From NCBI RefSeq assembly GCF_023078275.1, contig NC_062971.1, positions 1,798,001 through 1,862,000 of the forward strand: a DNA stretch of 64,000 nt, given 5' to 3'. The stretch comes from Leguminivora glycinivorella (Eukaryota; Arthropoda; Insecta; Lepidoptera; Tortricidae). Positions 1 to 11,669 of this stretch are shown in pieces; position 1 is the first letter of the stretch; every line of letters starts with the position of its first letter. A program made the translations under genes and the position numbers. The notes under the pieces were generated by a model. That model made no database searches. It was given only the letters and a program-made list of their open reading frames with translations, and had not been told where the DNA came from.

Positions 1-179
1 AGTAGTTAAGTGGCCTATTTGTAGATGACCGTGTAACACCCACTTGTCACAAAGCAATTGAACAATAACTTTACATCATACTTTACATACCATCTTTGGC
101 AAGTTTAACATTCTTCAATGAACATGTATCATTTTCACTTTCACGTCCAACGTAAACGTACAAGAAGATTAATACTTAC

Positions 180-423
180 GTTTTCTATAATTAAAATTCC
201 GGAATACTTTCTGTGGCGACACGAACAAGTACACCATTTGCCACGCCGCGAACTCGAAGTCCATCTGATTGAATTTGAAGAGTCTCCGCAAGTATTTGTA
301 TCGCTTGACGGCTGCGCTGGCCGTCGTAGGCTGGTAGTTGGCTGGGGCAGGCAAAGGAGACGTACTACGAGGGAAATTAAAGTTGGACGAAGTACTAGGG
401 GTTGGCGATGTTGAGTACTTCAT
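180..423 (-). CDS. unc-50: UNC-50 homologue, first coding exon (partial gene)
   Basis: This is the N-terminal coding exon of an UNC-50 family protein, a conserved multi-pass Golgi/ER membrane protein needed for trafficking of certain receptors. I start it at the ATG at 423-421; the codon two upstream is TTG. The exon has 81 codons plus one base. It begins with a Ser/Thr/Pro-rich tail and then runs into the family's most conserved block, where QMDFEFAAWQMVYLF is readable, followed by SPQKV and a YRK motif. The exon ends in C followed by a consensus donor (gtaagtatt on the minus strand, 179-171). This gives a phase-1 intron at the place where the family continues with a Gln codon. The remaining exons, including the transmembrane segments, must lie left of position 1. 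The family is clear; the exact 5' end of the transcript is not. Confidence 0.88.
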
Positions 424-983
424 TTTCAATGGTAATTCACGTTCAGCACAAATAATAATCAGCTCAGGTGACCCATATATCAGTGGTTAACAACGGAGGA
501 TGTTTAGAGCGCATTGGTGGTCGCGTTTATTAAATTACTTGTTTATTTTCATTAGAAATAGAGATTAGTCAGGCACCGAGAACTCAGGACTGACGTAAGT
601 GACAGTTGACGTATGACAGGTGGCAGATAACGGGTGTTGCCATAGGAAAAAATAAATGAAGTATTAGGGTTCCGTGGGTTACGGAACCCTCATAATTTGA
701 CTCTATTCACCAGCTCATATTAGGCATAATTTTTTCATACAATTAGATTTCATTTAAGATAATCGAACATAATTCATCAATTTAATGTATGGTACTTACT
801 TTGTATTTTATGGTGCTTGCACACGCAGAATTTAGCTTGCCCAAGTAGGCGAACTTTGGTGTTGGGATCTATCTGTTTTCGTTTTTTTTGACTTCATAAA
901 TTTAGTAGGTTTATCAGAGTTTGAAGATAAGGAACTTGCTTTTACATACAATTAATTTGGGCGGTTTACTAACTGTTTCAGTG
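424..983. other. unc-50 upstream region
   Basis: This stretch holds the presumed 5' UTR and promoter of the minus-strand unc-50 gene. I see no clear TATA box. A short perfect palindrome lies at 666-690. Nothing else is recognised. Confidence 0.4.
666..690. repeat. Short palindrome, AGGGTTCCGT arms
   Basis: AGGGTTCCGT (666-675) and ACGGAACCCT (681-690) are perfect inverted arms around a 5-base loop. The same AGGGTTCCGT start opens the interspersed repeat at 9714-9890, so this is probably the collapsed remnant of that family. Confidence 0.55.
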
Positions 984-1112
984 AGTGTGCACGGGAAAAC
1001 GTCCCACTTTGTCGATCGCTATAAGCCGCTTCGTCAGTTTATTCATATAAAAATACAAGTAAATCTCGCCTTAATGGTAACCGACAAAGTGGGACGTATT
1101 ACTAAACACACT
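984..1112 (+). mobile_element. Short TIR element (MITE), copy 1
   Basis: About 129 bp bounded by imperfect inverted termini. The left end begins AGTGTGCACGGG and reaches CGTCCCACTTTGTCG; the right end carries CGACAAAGTGGGACG and finishes CACACT. A second copy in the opposite orientation is at 38157-38286. The peptide-like open frame running through both copies is a by-product of the shared repeat, not a gene. I could not define the target duplication. Confidence 0.75.
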
Positions 1113-1856
1113 AATGAAGATTGAAGGGGTACGTAAACCTACGTAAAGCATGGTAACAAACACAATAAGTTGTTTATTTACATTATTTATTGGTCTTATT
1201 ATTTAACATATGCTAATACCTATCTATTTCTTATTACTTACAATCAAGTTCTATAATTAACAGTCAAATTAGTTTTATCACAAAACATTATCCAGTACCG
1301 ATTTAAAAGCACAATAAATAGAAAGCCAGAAAAGTTTTGAATAAATATGAATGCCACATATTTTCGTTGTTTATGGCAAAATTATCTTAGTGACTAAATA
1401 TTTTCTGTAAGTTGGTAACTGGGTTATATTTTAAAGTTAGCATATTTCTTAACTTTAAAAAAATCTGTCATCGTCTTTTCTGCTGAATTGCTGGACATCG
1501 AAATATCAGTTTCACGCTGTACCTATTGCAATGCTATGCAATTTTGCGTTGGAAGCTTTTAATGTGATATAAATATTTGGAATTACTCCAAGGTATAGAA
1601 GTTACAAGTTGGGGAAGTCATAAACATAGACTAGGTTTAGTTTAGTTTAAACTACTTGCGTCCAGCAGCTGGTATATGACGCGTGACGTTTAGGTGGAAA
1701 TGGATAGAGATTCTACATACCTAAAATGATACTCATAAAGACACAATATGGTTTGTCACATTTGTTTCCGACGCCTATTTGCGTCCAGAACCTCGGCGTT
1801 TAGGTAAATATTGGGAATCTAAGAGACAGTGAATCCAGTATAGATGATAAATGTTC
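1113..1856. other. Region between the two genes
   Basis: This AT-rich sequence separates the unc-50 promoter side from the 3' end of the protease gene and presumably includes the protease 3' UTR. I see no gene or clear repeat in it. Confidence 0.4.
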
Positions 1857-4800
1857 CTAAACTAGATGCTGGTTCAGCCAGCCAGAGTAATGCGTGAGGC
1901 GGGTGTACACTCCAGGGTAGCCTGGTTCTCCACACTTGTTCCCGAACGACACGACGCCGATCTGCGTCCAGCGACCGTTCACTTGCAGCATCAGTGGTCC
2001 GCCTGAGTCACCCTGAAATAGATGAGATGAACTTTTAGAAAATTTCGGGTCTGCTTTCAATGGACTGTAAATTTTGGGTCAGACTATTCTGGATGGGACT
2101 GGCCCAGGATGAGGCAAGTGGAGTACTGGTAGAGAAGCCTATACTATAAACGACTTTTAACCAAACATATAGTAGGCCTGATAGAATCATATAGCAGAAA
2201 ATCTCAAAGGGTGCAACATTTCTCAAAGGTTGCTGCAGTAGGTATATGAGAGTTATGACGTAGGTATGACTAAAAAAAATATATTTACGATGATGAACTG
2301 ATATGATGAATGATACTTCGTTCCTACTGAAAAATATGTAGGTATACCAACCTGACACGCATCCACCCCGCCTCTAGCGTACCCAGCGCATAAGAACGCC
2401 TCAGTGATCGGCTGGAAGTACGCCTTGTCGCAGTCCTCATTCCTCCACACAGGCAGCTTCGCTTCCAGCTGCCTCGAGCTTTCGGTGCCTCCGTAGCGAG
2501 TGGTGCCCCATCCCACCACGGTTCCCACGGCGCCGTCGAACTGACGCCGGTATAGGTCGGGCGTGGGAAGGCAGATGGGGATCACGTATTTGGATTTTTG
2601 GACGCTTTCTGGAAAAGAGAATATGATTAATGATAATTATGCAATCAAAGCTTCAATCAACGAATTGGCCTATTTGAAATTGCTTCAGATCATGGGATCG
2701 GAAAGGCACATAAGCCTGTGAGATTATATACAAAATGAATTATCAAACTATACACACATTATCTATATTAGACCTGCGTGAGATGACGAGTGTTACATTA
2801 TCGTCACGCGCTGATAATATTTTGCTGACCGCCATAAGCACTATGCGGAGTTGCTACAACAAATTCTGATATCAAAATTCAAAGGACCTTAGTATAGAAA
2901 AGATTGTGGTCAATGACGTCTAACATCACAAACTCACCGCCAAGCACCAGCACAGCGATGTCATTGTAGTACCCCACTCTGGAGAACTGCTCGTGGGCCC
3001 TCACAGCTACGACACGCAGCGTTACTGGTCTGGACGGCTCGTCCTCTCGGATCAGGTCCACGTCTCCTAGACGCACGCTGAACTGTCGTGGTGGGAATCT
3101 GCAAAAGATAATACTAAGTGCTGTAGAATTGGAGCAATTTATTGTTGTCTGTGTGTATAGGCCGCCATTAAGTAATTTTGAAACTTTTGAAAAAATTATG
3201 GAATCTGTGCTACTTAAAATATCATCTTCTAGTAAAAAAATACTTATATGCGGCGACTTTAATGTAAATATCTTGGAAAATTCAACAATAAGTATCAGAT
3301 TGTTGAATCTTTTCAAATCATGTAATCTCAATCATATTTTTATGGAGCCTACTAGAGTGACTGCCACTAGTGCCACCTGTATAGATAATATTTTCACTGA
3401 TATTTTTCCTACTACTAAAGATGTAATTAGCAACTTAGAATCAGACCATTTAGGCCAATTGATAGTATTTGAGACATTAAGGAAAAATACTTTGAGAAAA
3501 CAAATAACTTTTGTACCAGTAACCTCCGACCGCGTGGAACGAATGAAGCAAAGTTTGGTTCAGGCGCTACCCTCCCTGTCTTCCGATATGAGTCCTAATA
3601 GTATGTATAATTCATTCTTTCACACTTTTCTGCAACATTATAATGCAATATTTACTTCAAAATCGGTCGTAGTTAGTGGTGCATCAGTTTTTAGTGAGTG
3701 GGCTACTGCAGAGTTACATCAACGAAGACGTGCATTGTATGCCTTGTATGAAGAACGGCGGTTTAATACGAGTGATGAATTTAAAGAACATGTTAAGCAA
3801 TATTCGAAGAAGTTCAAGATAGATTGTCATATCGCTAAGCGAAATTATCTTAGTAATAAAATAAAAAATAGCTCTGACATTATTAAAGCAACGTGGAAAG
3901 TAATTAATGTGGAAACTGGTCGCTCGAAACACGCAGTAAAAGATATTAAACTGAATATTGATAACAAAATTATAGATTCCAATTTTGAAGTAGCAACAGA
4001 GTTCGAAAAATTTTTCACCGAGATACCAGCATTCACAACTAAGGATTTAAATTCATCACCCTTATCTGCCGTCACATTATTAGAGGAAAACGTTCCTGAG
4101 TGTTGTAGAGACCTTTATTTTGAACATGTTTGTACCTCAGATATAGTAAAGGCATTTAAATCAATTAATGTCAAAAAAACTAGTGACCTCTGGGGGTCTC
4201 CGTCCATGCCGTAAAATCCTTAGTTGAGGTTGTAGCGCCTGACTTAGCAGTTATATTCAACAACAGTGTTGACTGCGGCGAGTTTCCTGATCTAATGAAA
4301 CATAGCAAAATAACTCCTTTATTTAAATCCGGCAGCCACTCTGACCCCACTAACTTTAGACCAATATCTGTGCTGCCAACTTTCAGTAAAATATTTGAAA
4401 AATTAGTTCTTTCTCAATTAGTACGACATTTTAACGTTAATAATTTAATGCATAATAAGCAATTTGGCTTCACACGGGGTCGCTCGACAACCGATGCTGG
4501 TGTTGAGCTAATTAAGCATATTTTCGATGCCTGGGAGGAGTCACAAGATGCTTTAGGTATCTTTTGTGATTTATCTAAGGCCTTCGACTGTGTTTGTCAT
4601 GAAACATTGATCAGGAAACTACATTATTATGGAGTCAGAGGATCAGCACTAGATTTACTCAAGTCCTACTTAAATGGTAGAATACAAAGGGTAGATGTCA
4701 ATGGACAGAGATCAACTGGGTCATTGGTCTCTATGGGTGTACCACAGGGATCAATATTGGGGCCTTTCCTGTTCCTTATCTACATAAATGACTTGCCATT

Positions 4801-7800
4801 CCTTGTAAAGACCCACCATGATATAGTATTGTTTGCAGACGACACCTCACTTATTTTCAAACTCAAACGACAGCAACAAGCTCACAGTGATGTAAACAAT
4901 GCTATCTCTAAAGTAGTTAACTGGTTCAATGCTAATAATTTATTATTAAATGAAAAAAGACTAAATGTATTAAGTTTGTCACTAATAGTAACGTAAGGAA
5001 TGAGCAAACAAGTGTCGTTGTGAAGGATGAGGAATTAGAACTGGTAGATAGTACAGTTTTTCTTGGTATAACTTTAGATTCTAAACTTCAGTGGGGTCCC
5101 CATATTGTTAACCTCTCGAATAGACTTAGTTCTGCAGCTTTTGCAGTGAGCAAGATCCGTCAGTTAACAGACGTGAAAACAGCTCGATTAGTTTATTTTA
5201 GTTACTTTCACAGCATTATGTCATATGGTATTTTACTTTGGGGCAGTGCTTCAGAGATAAATACCATATTTATTCTGCAGAAGAGGGCTATTCGAGCAAT
5301 ATATAAAATGAACCATAGAGACTCACTTAGAGATAAATTTAAGGACATTAATATAATGACAGTGCATTGTCAATATATTTATGAGAATATTATGTATGTA
5401 CATAAAAACATTTGTAATTTTAAGAAAAACTGTGATGTACGAGTACATAATATAAATACTAGAAATAAACATAAACTCGCGGTGCCCTTCACACGGCTCT
5501 GTAAAATTAAAAAATCATTCATGGGTAATTGTGTTCGATTTTATAATAAACTTCCGAATCATATTACTGACTTGTCAATTAATAAATTTAAGAATCATGT
5601 AAAGCGTGTACTCATTTCCAAAGCTTATTATACAACACAAGACTACATGAATGATAAAACAACGTGGGATTAATTGTTATTCGAAATGGTTTCTTATTTT
5701 TACGTTTATTATTATTATTATTGTTGATGAAATTAATATTGTATTTTTTTGGACATTGGATTTTTCCTAGAAATATTCTAGACATGTATTTTTATATATA
5801 CATATACCTAATTATATATTTTTTGTTTAACGATTATTTTTATATGAAATTGTATATTATAGACTCAATATTATTATGAACAATAATTTACAACAATAAA
5901 TTGCTCTGATAATTAGGTTAGATTAAGATCATAATATATATGTAATGAACTATTCATAAGAGCTTGTAACTAGGCCTACATGAATAAAGATATTTTGAAT
6001 TGAATTGAATACTTTGGTTAATATTTTATCTACAACTGGACTTAAGTTTTAAATTATTGTCTGTCTAGGTCCCAAACTGCCTTCTCTTATTCTTTTGACA
6101 GTAGTTTGCGACAATCGGCCACGCGTCACGCGTTTCCCCTAAAGTACAATGACACCGACGGTGGTTGTCTGATAAAACTAAGGTTAACAGGACGGTAACA
6201 CTTACGGTCTTTGCTTAGAGTCCCTGGTGCAATGCGCAGCTGTAAGCACATGTCTTGTCCCCACTAGAGTGCCACCGCACCAGAATTCTCTTCTCTTATT
6301 CCCGTGAAGGTATATGGCGACCATCCAAGGCCATGCGCCGGGGGCCGATTCTGTGCCGCCTACTATGCGGCCGCCTTCGTCTTCGCGCTGCCCGCACTCT
6401 GGAATGGGCATTGTCTTGGGGTTAGGATGGTTTATATTTTAATGTAAACCCGTAGGATTGCAAGTAATTGTAGATTGATTATGTAAAAATATGTAGAGAT
6501 AATATAATATGGTTTGACATTCGTCCGTAGTGTCCGTCTACTACCTACTTGTACCTACACAAAGTTTTCCTGTTTTGTACAGAGATTAGAATACCAAGAA
6601 ATATATATTATATTTGTACCTACTATGTTCTTAATTACGTTAAAGCTCAACAACGTTAGTAAAATAATGGCAGGTCATGGCACAATGGCACTTAAGTGAC
6701 TAATTTGCTATTTGAGGCTACTTTATCATTTAAGTGGTTAATTACTTAAGATTACGAAAACAACACTTTGTCTTGGGAAGATAAAGTTGTTGCTTTTAAA
6801 ATCTTTGCGAAAATATGAGTTGAAGTGACAGGTGAAAATTTCAACATTTTAAACTATTTTTTAAATATTAATTAATTGAATTGTAACTTACCGCTTATAT
6901 CGACAATGTTTGAGAAGTTAGCGATAACAGGAGGCGGTACTGTTGCGAACGTAGTAGAAGGCGGTCTAGCAGTCGTCACGCTTGAAGGCCTTTGCGTCGT
7001 CGCGGGCCGCGGCCGTTTCGTCGTCAACACGAGCACCGCCGATGGCCTCTTAGTCGTCGTAGCTTTGGAAGGCCGAGGAGTAGTCACTGGGACCAGGTAA
7101 GTCGGCTTGGTAGTTGTCGCTACTACCGGTGTTTCGATTGCTGGCGTTGTGGTCACTATAGCGTTTTTAGGACAACATACTCCAGGGACAAATAGGTCTT
7201 TGAAGCAGAGAGATTCTCGGAGACTTATTAAGTTCAGAAGAAGTTGAGGACAGTTGCTCAGGTCCTCGCATATTCCTGCTTCTCCATCGGGCGTTGTACA
7301 TGATTTTGAGTCTTGCGTATCTCCTGTAGCAATTTTTGTGATTGGGGCATCAGGTAAGACTCTTGGTAGCGCCTTTTTAACTATAGGAGCTATTTTGTCT
7401 GTAACGTTTCTCCCTAAGACATTTTTGCTTATGGTGTACAAGGCTTGTGGAAGTTGTTTAAGATTTGGATCGGACTCGTCTTTCTCCTCCTCATTGACCA
7501 TATCAACAAGATAATGGCCTACTGTGTTTATGGCACCTAAAGTTTCTGATATCCTGGTGAAAGCAGAATCGGAGAGCAATCGTGGATCGCTTGGGTTATC
7601 TCTGGTTTCTGAATGAATGAGGTCGATTGAACTTCTGCTTTGGTAATTCTGAGGGCCTTGGTTGTGGTAACTTTGGTAGTTTGGTTGAAAATGTGGTGCG
7701 TTACCAAACGGGCCATGGTTTTGTGTGGTGTGTGTGTTGTAGTATATCTGCATGGAGTCGGGGGACCTTTTCCTCGGCGCGGAGAACTGCCAGGGCGGGT

Positions 7801-8967
7801 TCCTGGGTTGTTGCGGGTTGTGCCATTCAGCCGGGGTCTGCGCAAACGACACTGGAAACAAAAATGTTTATGGAACCGTAGATAAGGATTTCGTAGGTTT
7901 ACAATTACATATTCTCAAAGAACGCCGAATGAAAATAATAGTGACCTATTTTTAGTCAAATAATTTATACATGGACTGCAATATATCTTTTGATTCCTTC
8001 ATTAAGAAAGATAAATATTGGAACAAGGGCATAATATACTCGTACATATAGCATAAACCACGCATAAACACATGTTTGATATGATCATATAAATCATATT
8101 AAGTAGTTATAGTATGTATATCATCTCCCAAAGATCTTATCTCGTTTTGACATTAAGATGAAGTGTTCGTTACTTTACATTAGTTAGCACGTTAACGCGA
8201 AACCAGCCTGTAGGGAGCATAATTTTCCCATCAATAGTTTCCGATAAGCAAGGGGTTGGCGGGGGGCGCCAAAAGTTCCAGGGTAGTTACAATTTAATAG
8301 CTTCAGTTTTGTACACCATAGCTAAAACGTATAGTTTTGGATCCTGTCTAACTAAATTGGTAAACATATTGGGTCAAAGTACCGAACGGTAATATTTAGA
8401 CGGACGGTATCCATACTTAATATTATAAATGGGAAAGTGTGTGTGTCTGTTTGTTTGTCCGTCTTCCACGGCAAAACGGAGCGACGAATTGACGTGATAT
8501 TTTAAGTGGAGATAGTTGAAGGGATGGAGAGTGACATAGGCTACTTTTTGTCTCTTTCTAATTCACCACTTCCCTAAAATGGGGGGTGGAAGTTTGTATG
8601 GAGCATTCCGCAATTTTCGAATTTAACGCGAGCGAAGCCGCGGGCAAAAGCTAGTTTGTTTATATAATAAGATGAGGATAACCTTTTACAGAATAATTTC
8701 TAATGGTAGGAGTAATACTCAAGTTAAAAAGAATAAAGCAATGTCATTATCTGGATAGATATTCTCTATCGCATAGCTGTGCTCATTTTAGTAACTTGTT
8801 GACCCAATGTCTGTCCTGGAAATGTTACCTACAGGTACTAGATACAGTAAATAATTATCAATCGCCTATATGCCGGATTATTATGTAAATTTGAAGCATT
8901 GATGCATACCTACCCGGGTGAAGAGCTGGATACTGGCATCTTATTTGCGTTATGACATTTAGGAAAC
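1857..8967 (-). CDS. Clip-domain trypsin-like serine protease (CG7432 / proclotting-enzyme-like), 5' exon missing
   Basis: A secreted zymogen of the insect clip-protease type, which acts in extracellular proteolytic cascades. Six exons join with matching phases: 8967-8914, 7851-6892, 6398-6206, 3098-2938, 2608-2352 and 2012-1857 (stop), giving 592 codons after a split first codon. The 960-bp exon carries a six-cysteine CLIP domain (about 7165-7305, ending in CC) and a Thr/Pro-rich linker. The catalytic part starts with a linking Cys (ECGQ) and an activation site after GGR, before IVGG. It has TAAHC (His), NDIAVL (Asp) and GDSGGP (Ser), and DACQ before GDSGG gives Asp189, hence trypsin-like cleavage after Arg/Lys. 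WRNEDCDKAYFQPI and GNKCGEPGYPGVYTR resemble Drosophila CG7432 as I remember it. The exon at 8914-8967 is inferred from splice signals and phase only. No signal-peptide exon was found. The 3099-6205 intron holds a LINE. Confidence 0.88.
3125..6010 (+). mobile_element. 5'-truncated non-LTR retrotransposon (CR1/Jockey-like group)
   Basis: This element sits in the protease intron, antisense to the host gene. It starts inside the endonuclease domain (CGDFNVN is readable), continues through reverse transcriptase and a C-terminal region, and ends in a short untranslated tail. The tail contains gaataaagatattttg followed by a tandem GAATT-type run. The missing 5' end and simple-repeat 3' tail are typical of LINE insertions. 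The left boundary is approximate because I could not find a target duplication. The clade (Daphne/Kiri/CR1-like) is a guess from motif style. Confidence 0.85.
3129..5673 (+). pseudogene. Broken endonuclease-reverse transcriptase of the intronic LINE
   Basis: The reading is in three pieces: 3129-4214, a second frame closing at 4996, and 5020-5673. The first piece has the endonuclease C-terminus (GDFNVN, then SDHLG) and a linker. The second has the RT core: NFRPISVLPTFSKIFEK, FGFTRGRSTTDA, FCDLSKAFDCV, GVPQGSILGPFLFLIYINDL and the catalytic FADDTSL. The third has the thumb and C-terminal region (LGITLDSKLQWGPHI, then SYGILLWGS). Frame changes fall near 4190, beside a G run, and near 4955, in an A run, so both look like homopolymer indels. 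The upstream endonuclease half and any ORF1 are absent. The copy cannot make a full protein. Confidence 0.85.
8410..8654 (+). mobile_element. Helitron-like non-autonomous copy 1 (LEP1-like)
   Basis: The copy starts TCCATACTTAATATT, directly after an A, and ends GGGCAAAAGCTAG, directly before a T. This fits a Helitron inserted between A and T, with 5' TC and 3' CTAG. A short CGCG-type stem lies just before the 3' end (GCGAGCGAAGCCGCGG). The body contains a GTGTGTCTGTTTGTTTGTCC stretch shared with six other copies here. It lies in an intron of the protease gene. The name LEP1-like is from memory. Confidence 0.7.
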
Positions 8968-9070
8968 CTGAAACAATAAAAAAAGCTCTTTAGTCACATT
9001 GACAAGACAAGGGTTTTTTTACAATCTAGGACCTAGAAAAAAGTACACATAATGTAATGACATAGGTACT

Positions 9071-9215
9071 TACAATCACGCCTGTATCCCATTTTAAAGG
9101 GGTAGGTAGATAGAGCACATGAAACTACTCAAGTTAAAAGAAAATGAAATTGTGACATTGCAGTGACAGGCTGCCAGCCTCTTCCCTACGCCACTATTTA
9201 ACCCGTATCCCACAG
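9071..9215 (+). repeat. Interspersed repeat ACAATCACGCCTGTATCCC, copy 1
   Basis: The sequence runs from ACAATCACGCCTGTATCCC through GTGACATTGCAGTGACAGG to TTTAACCCGTATCCCACAG. It is shared with 11670-11802 and 63150-63326. It has no coding capacity and I could not assign a family. Confidence 0.7.
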
Positions 9216-9424
9216 TGGACTTCTACGATACCTACGGAAAGAAAGGGAATGGTGAAATTCGTCACCCGTCACCATACGGGTACCACGGGTACACGGGGAC
9301 TTAAAAAAATTAAGGTCAAAAAATGTATTCCATTTTAAAGTAAGCGGGCCGGACCGGGAACAGTGGAAATCCTTTCTAAGAACCCTGTACCCCTGATGAG
9401 GGACAACAGTCTGTGAATAGTGTT

Positions 9425-10146
9425 GTTATAAGACTAGTCTTGAAGACTTTTAAACCTTAAAGACTTGCAAACCCTAAAGGTTCACGCTTTAAAGACTCAA
9501 GCGTTAAAGGTTTTAGCTCAGAAATGGTTCAGAACCTTAACGACTCAAGCTTTTTATGAGCTCTTAAGAGTGAGTCTTTAAGACGGGCTTTATAGAGAGC
9601 TCAAGCCCCCTAAACCTCGAAGGCCTGTGTCAAGCTTTAAGAGCTCAAACAACGAGCTTTATAGGCAGATAGTATTTATTTTTAACCCTTAATTTGACGT
9701 GTCGGTTTGGTAGATTTTAGGGTTCCGTACACAATGGGTAAAAACGTAAGTCTATTACCAACTATTACTAAGACTCAGATATCCGTCCGCCCGGTCACGT
9801 CACCACGCTTTATCTCATGTATCTCAGGATACTAAAAAGTATGGAACTCTCAGTGGGCGAGTCCGACTCGCACTTGGCCTGTTTTTTTACTTCTATTGAC
9901 CTTAGGATCTAGTTTATTAAAAGCTCTTAAGACTTAAATGCTACAAACCTTATAAACTTAAACCTTCAAAGCTTAGGAGTCTTTAAAGCTTGAGGACTAA
10001 AGACTCGAGGATTCTGTGCTCGTAAAAGCAGCAACGCAAACTTATAAGGTTGAGGCTTATATGGTCGAGGCTTTAAGGTTCGAGTCTTTAAGACTCAGAA
10101 GTCGCGACTCGAGTTTTGTAGTTTACGCCTCAAAGCTTAAATTCAC
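9425..10146. repeat. Degenerate 14-15-bp minisatellite
   Basis: The stretch is built from variants of a 14-15-bp unit close to GGTTCGAGTCTTTAA and its complement TTAAAGACTCGAACC. The clearest run is at about 10045-10100, where three or four units follow each other. Both orientations occur. The array is split by an inserted repeat at 9714-9890. I see no open frame through it. Confidence 0.65.
9714..9890 (+). repeat. Interspersed repeat AGGGTTCCGTAC inserted in the minisatellite
   Basis: The sequence begins near TTTTAGGGTTCCGTAC and ends CGAGTCCGACTCGCACTTGG. From memory it is a common lepidopteran interspersed repeat with a terminal GAGTCCGACTC palindrome. It separates two halves of the degenerate array. 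The short palindrome at 666-690 shares its left end. Confidence 0.6.
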
Positions 10147-11321
10147 AACACTATCTGTGAATCACTTTATAATATAAAATCGTTCTAATACCTACTAATA
10201 ATAGTAATAATAATGCTGTATAAAATCTTAACGAGCTTATATGTAAATGCAATGTCCATGTAATAACCATAAATTTCATAAGATGTACATAGTCAATGAC
10301 TCTTACTTTTTTCCCATTGACTCATCCCATCTTTCGCAAGTTTCGCAACAGGCCATATATTTTTCGACATCAGTCCCGTAAAGGATCCTCGGAGAGAAAT
10401 CACTCCTTATCGGGTGATCGTTTGCCGAAATTAGAAACCCCAAGTCACGTTGCGTCCCACACACATCTAATATAAATATATGATACCTAAAGCGTTTTTA
10501 TATACTGGATTATAAACAGCAAAAGAAAGTAAAATTATATTTTTCCGCAAGACGGAACGAAGTCGGTTTGTCCATTATATAAGCAGTTCGTTTTTTTTGT
10601 TAATATGCTATGTCCTGGCGGATCAACTAATTTTGTGCATAAAACAAAAGGTGAATTCGAAAAATGTACGCACAAAAGATCGGTCTCGATCGGACAATAG
10701 ATTTTTTTTGTTGAAATTTACTATGCTTATTTGGAGTACATGAAATTAATCAAGCGGTTTATAAATGCAGTAAACCAAAGCTCAAAGTAAACTAATTAGT
10801 CTAATTACTCAGTAGATATATAGCACAAATTGCCCGAAGAAATCAACATGCTGTCAATGTTTCTTGTGTAAGTAGGTCTCACGGGCACTTTTACAAGTAC
10901 GTACACGAAACATTTGTGTGGTTTATGTTATGAATAAGTATTATATACCTAATTAAATTAATACACTTGCACAGTCACAATGGTGCCATGCATAGCTATA
11001 ATCTTTAACGCCGAAGAATTCCATGAATTTTCTCGTTTATCAATCAAGCATTAACTAAAACTTATCAAATTGAGAGGCTGAAATGAGACAAAAAGAGCAA
11101 AACAACAACATTCCCGAGTGAAGTAATAGCAAGGTCCGGTGTTGTGTAACGCGCGCATCGCTCTCACTGTTGGCTCACTTACAATTATTACGTGCTTTCC
11201 ACTTATTTACTACTTTTAGTAGTTGTGGTATCGGATTTGGAGTTGTGTGTCAATTGTTTTTTTATTTATTTTGATTGTTTTTGAGTAATGAAGCTCTTTA
11301 TTTGTATCTTTGTTCATGTTA
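10147..11321. other. No recognised feature
   Basis: AT-rich sequence. On the minus strand near 11130-11070 a short ATG-led hydrophobic peptide is possible, but it closes at once without a usable splice donor. I see no gene here. Confidence 0.4.
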
Positions 11322-11650
11322 CATCCTCCTTGCGTTATCCCGGCATTTGCCACGGCTCATGGGAGCCTGGGGTCCGCTTTGACAACGAATTCCAAGATTT
11401 GGCGTAGGCACTAGTTTTTACGAAAGCGACTGCCATCTGACCTTCCAACCCGTAGGGTAAACTAGGCCTTATTGGAATTAGTCAGGTTTCCTCACGATGT
11501 TTTCCTTCACCGAAAAGCGACTGGCAAATATCAAAAGACATTTCGCACATAAATTCCGAAAAACTCATTGGTGCGAGCCGGGCTTCGAACCCGCGACCTC
11601 CGGAACGAAACCGAAAGTCGCACGTACTTACCGCTAGGCCACCAGCGCTT
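11322..11650 (-). mobile_element. tRNA-derived SINE, copy 1 (near full length)
   Basis: Read on the minus strand, the head has a pol III A box (TGGCCTAGCGG) and B box (GGTTCGAACCC) of a tRNA-like unit. A body follows containing GGAAAACATCGTGAGGAAAC and CCAAATCTTGGAATTCG. The tail reads GATAACGCAAGGAGGATG, ending in a short GATGA-type repeat in other copies. Related copies are at 12851-13860 (interrupted) and 48948-49108 (tail half only). Confidence 0.8.
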
Positions 11651-11669
11651 CATATTCACATACATACAT

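Noticed and set aside
118..414. Plus-strand 98-codon frame
   Set aside because: It is antisense to the unc-50 exon, which has a recognisable family motif and a consensus splice donor.
921..1124. Peptide shared by 921-1124 and 37878-38285
   Set aside because: The shared part is the interior of a short TIR element present in two orientations, not a conserved protein.
6876..7955. Several plus-strand frames opposite the clip exon
   Set aside because: They are shadows of the Thr/Pro-rich minus-strand exon.
11070..11135. Minus-strand ATG followed by a hydrophobic run, as the missing signal-peptide exon of the protease
   Set aside because: The frame stops soon after, no GT donor gives the needed phase, and the pyrimidine-rich stretch ending in TTTCAG looks as much like a splice acceptor as coding.
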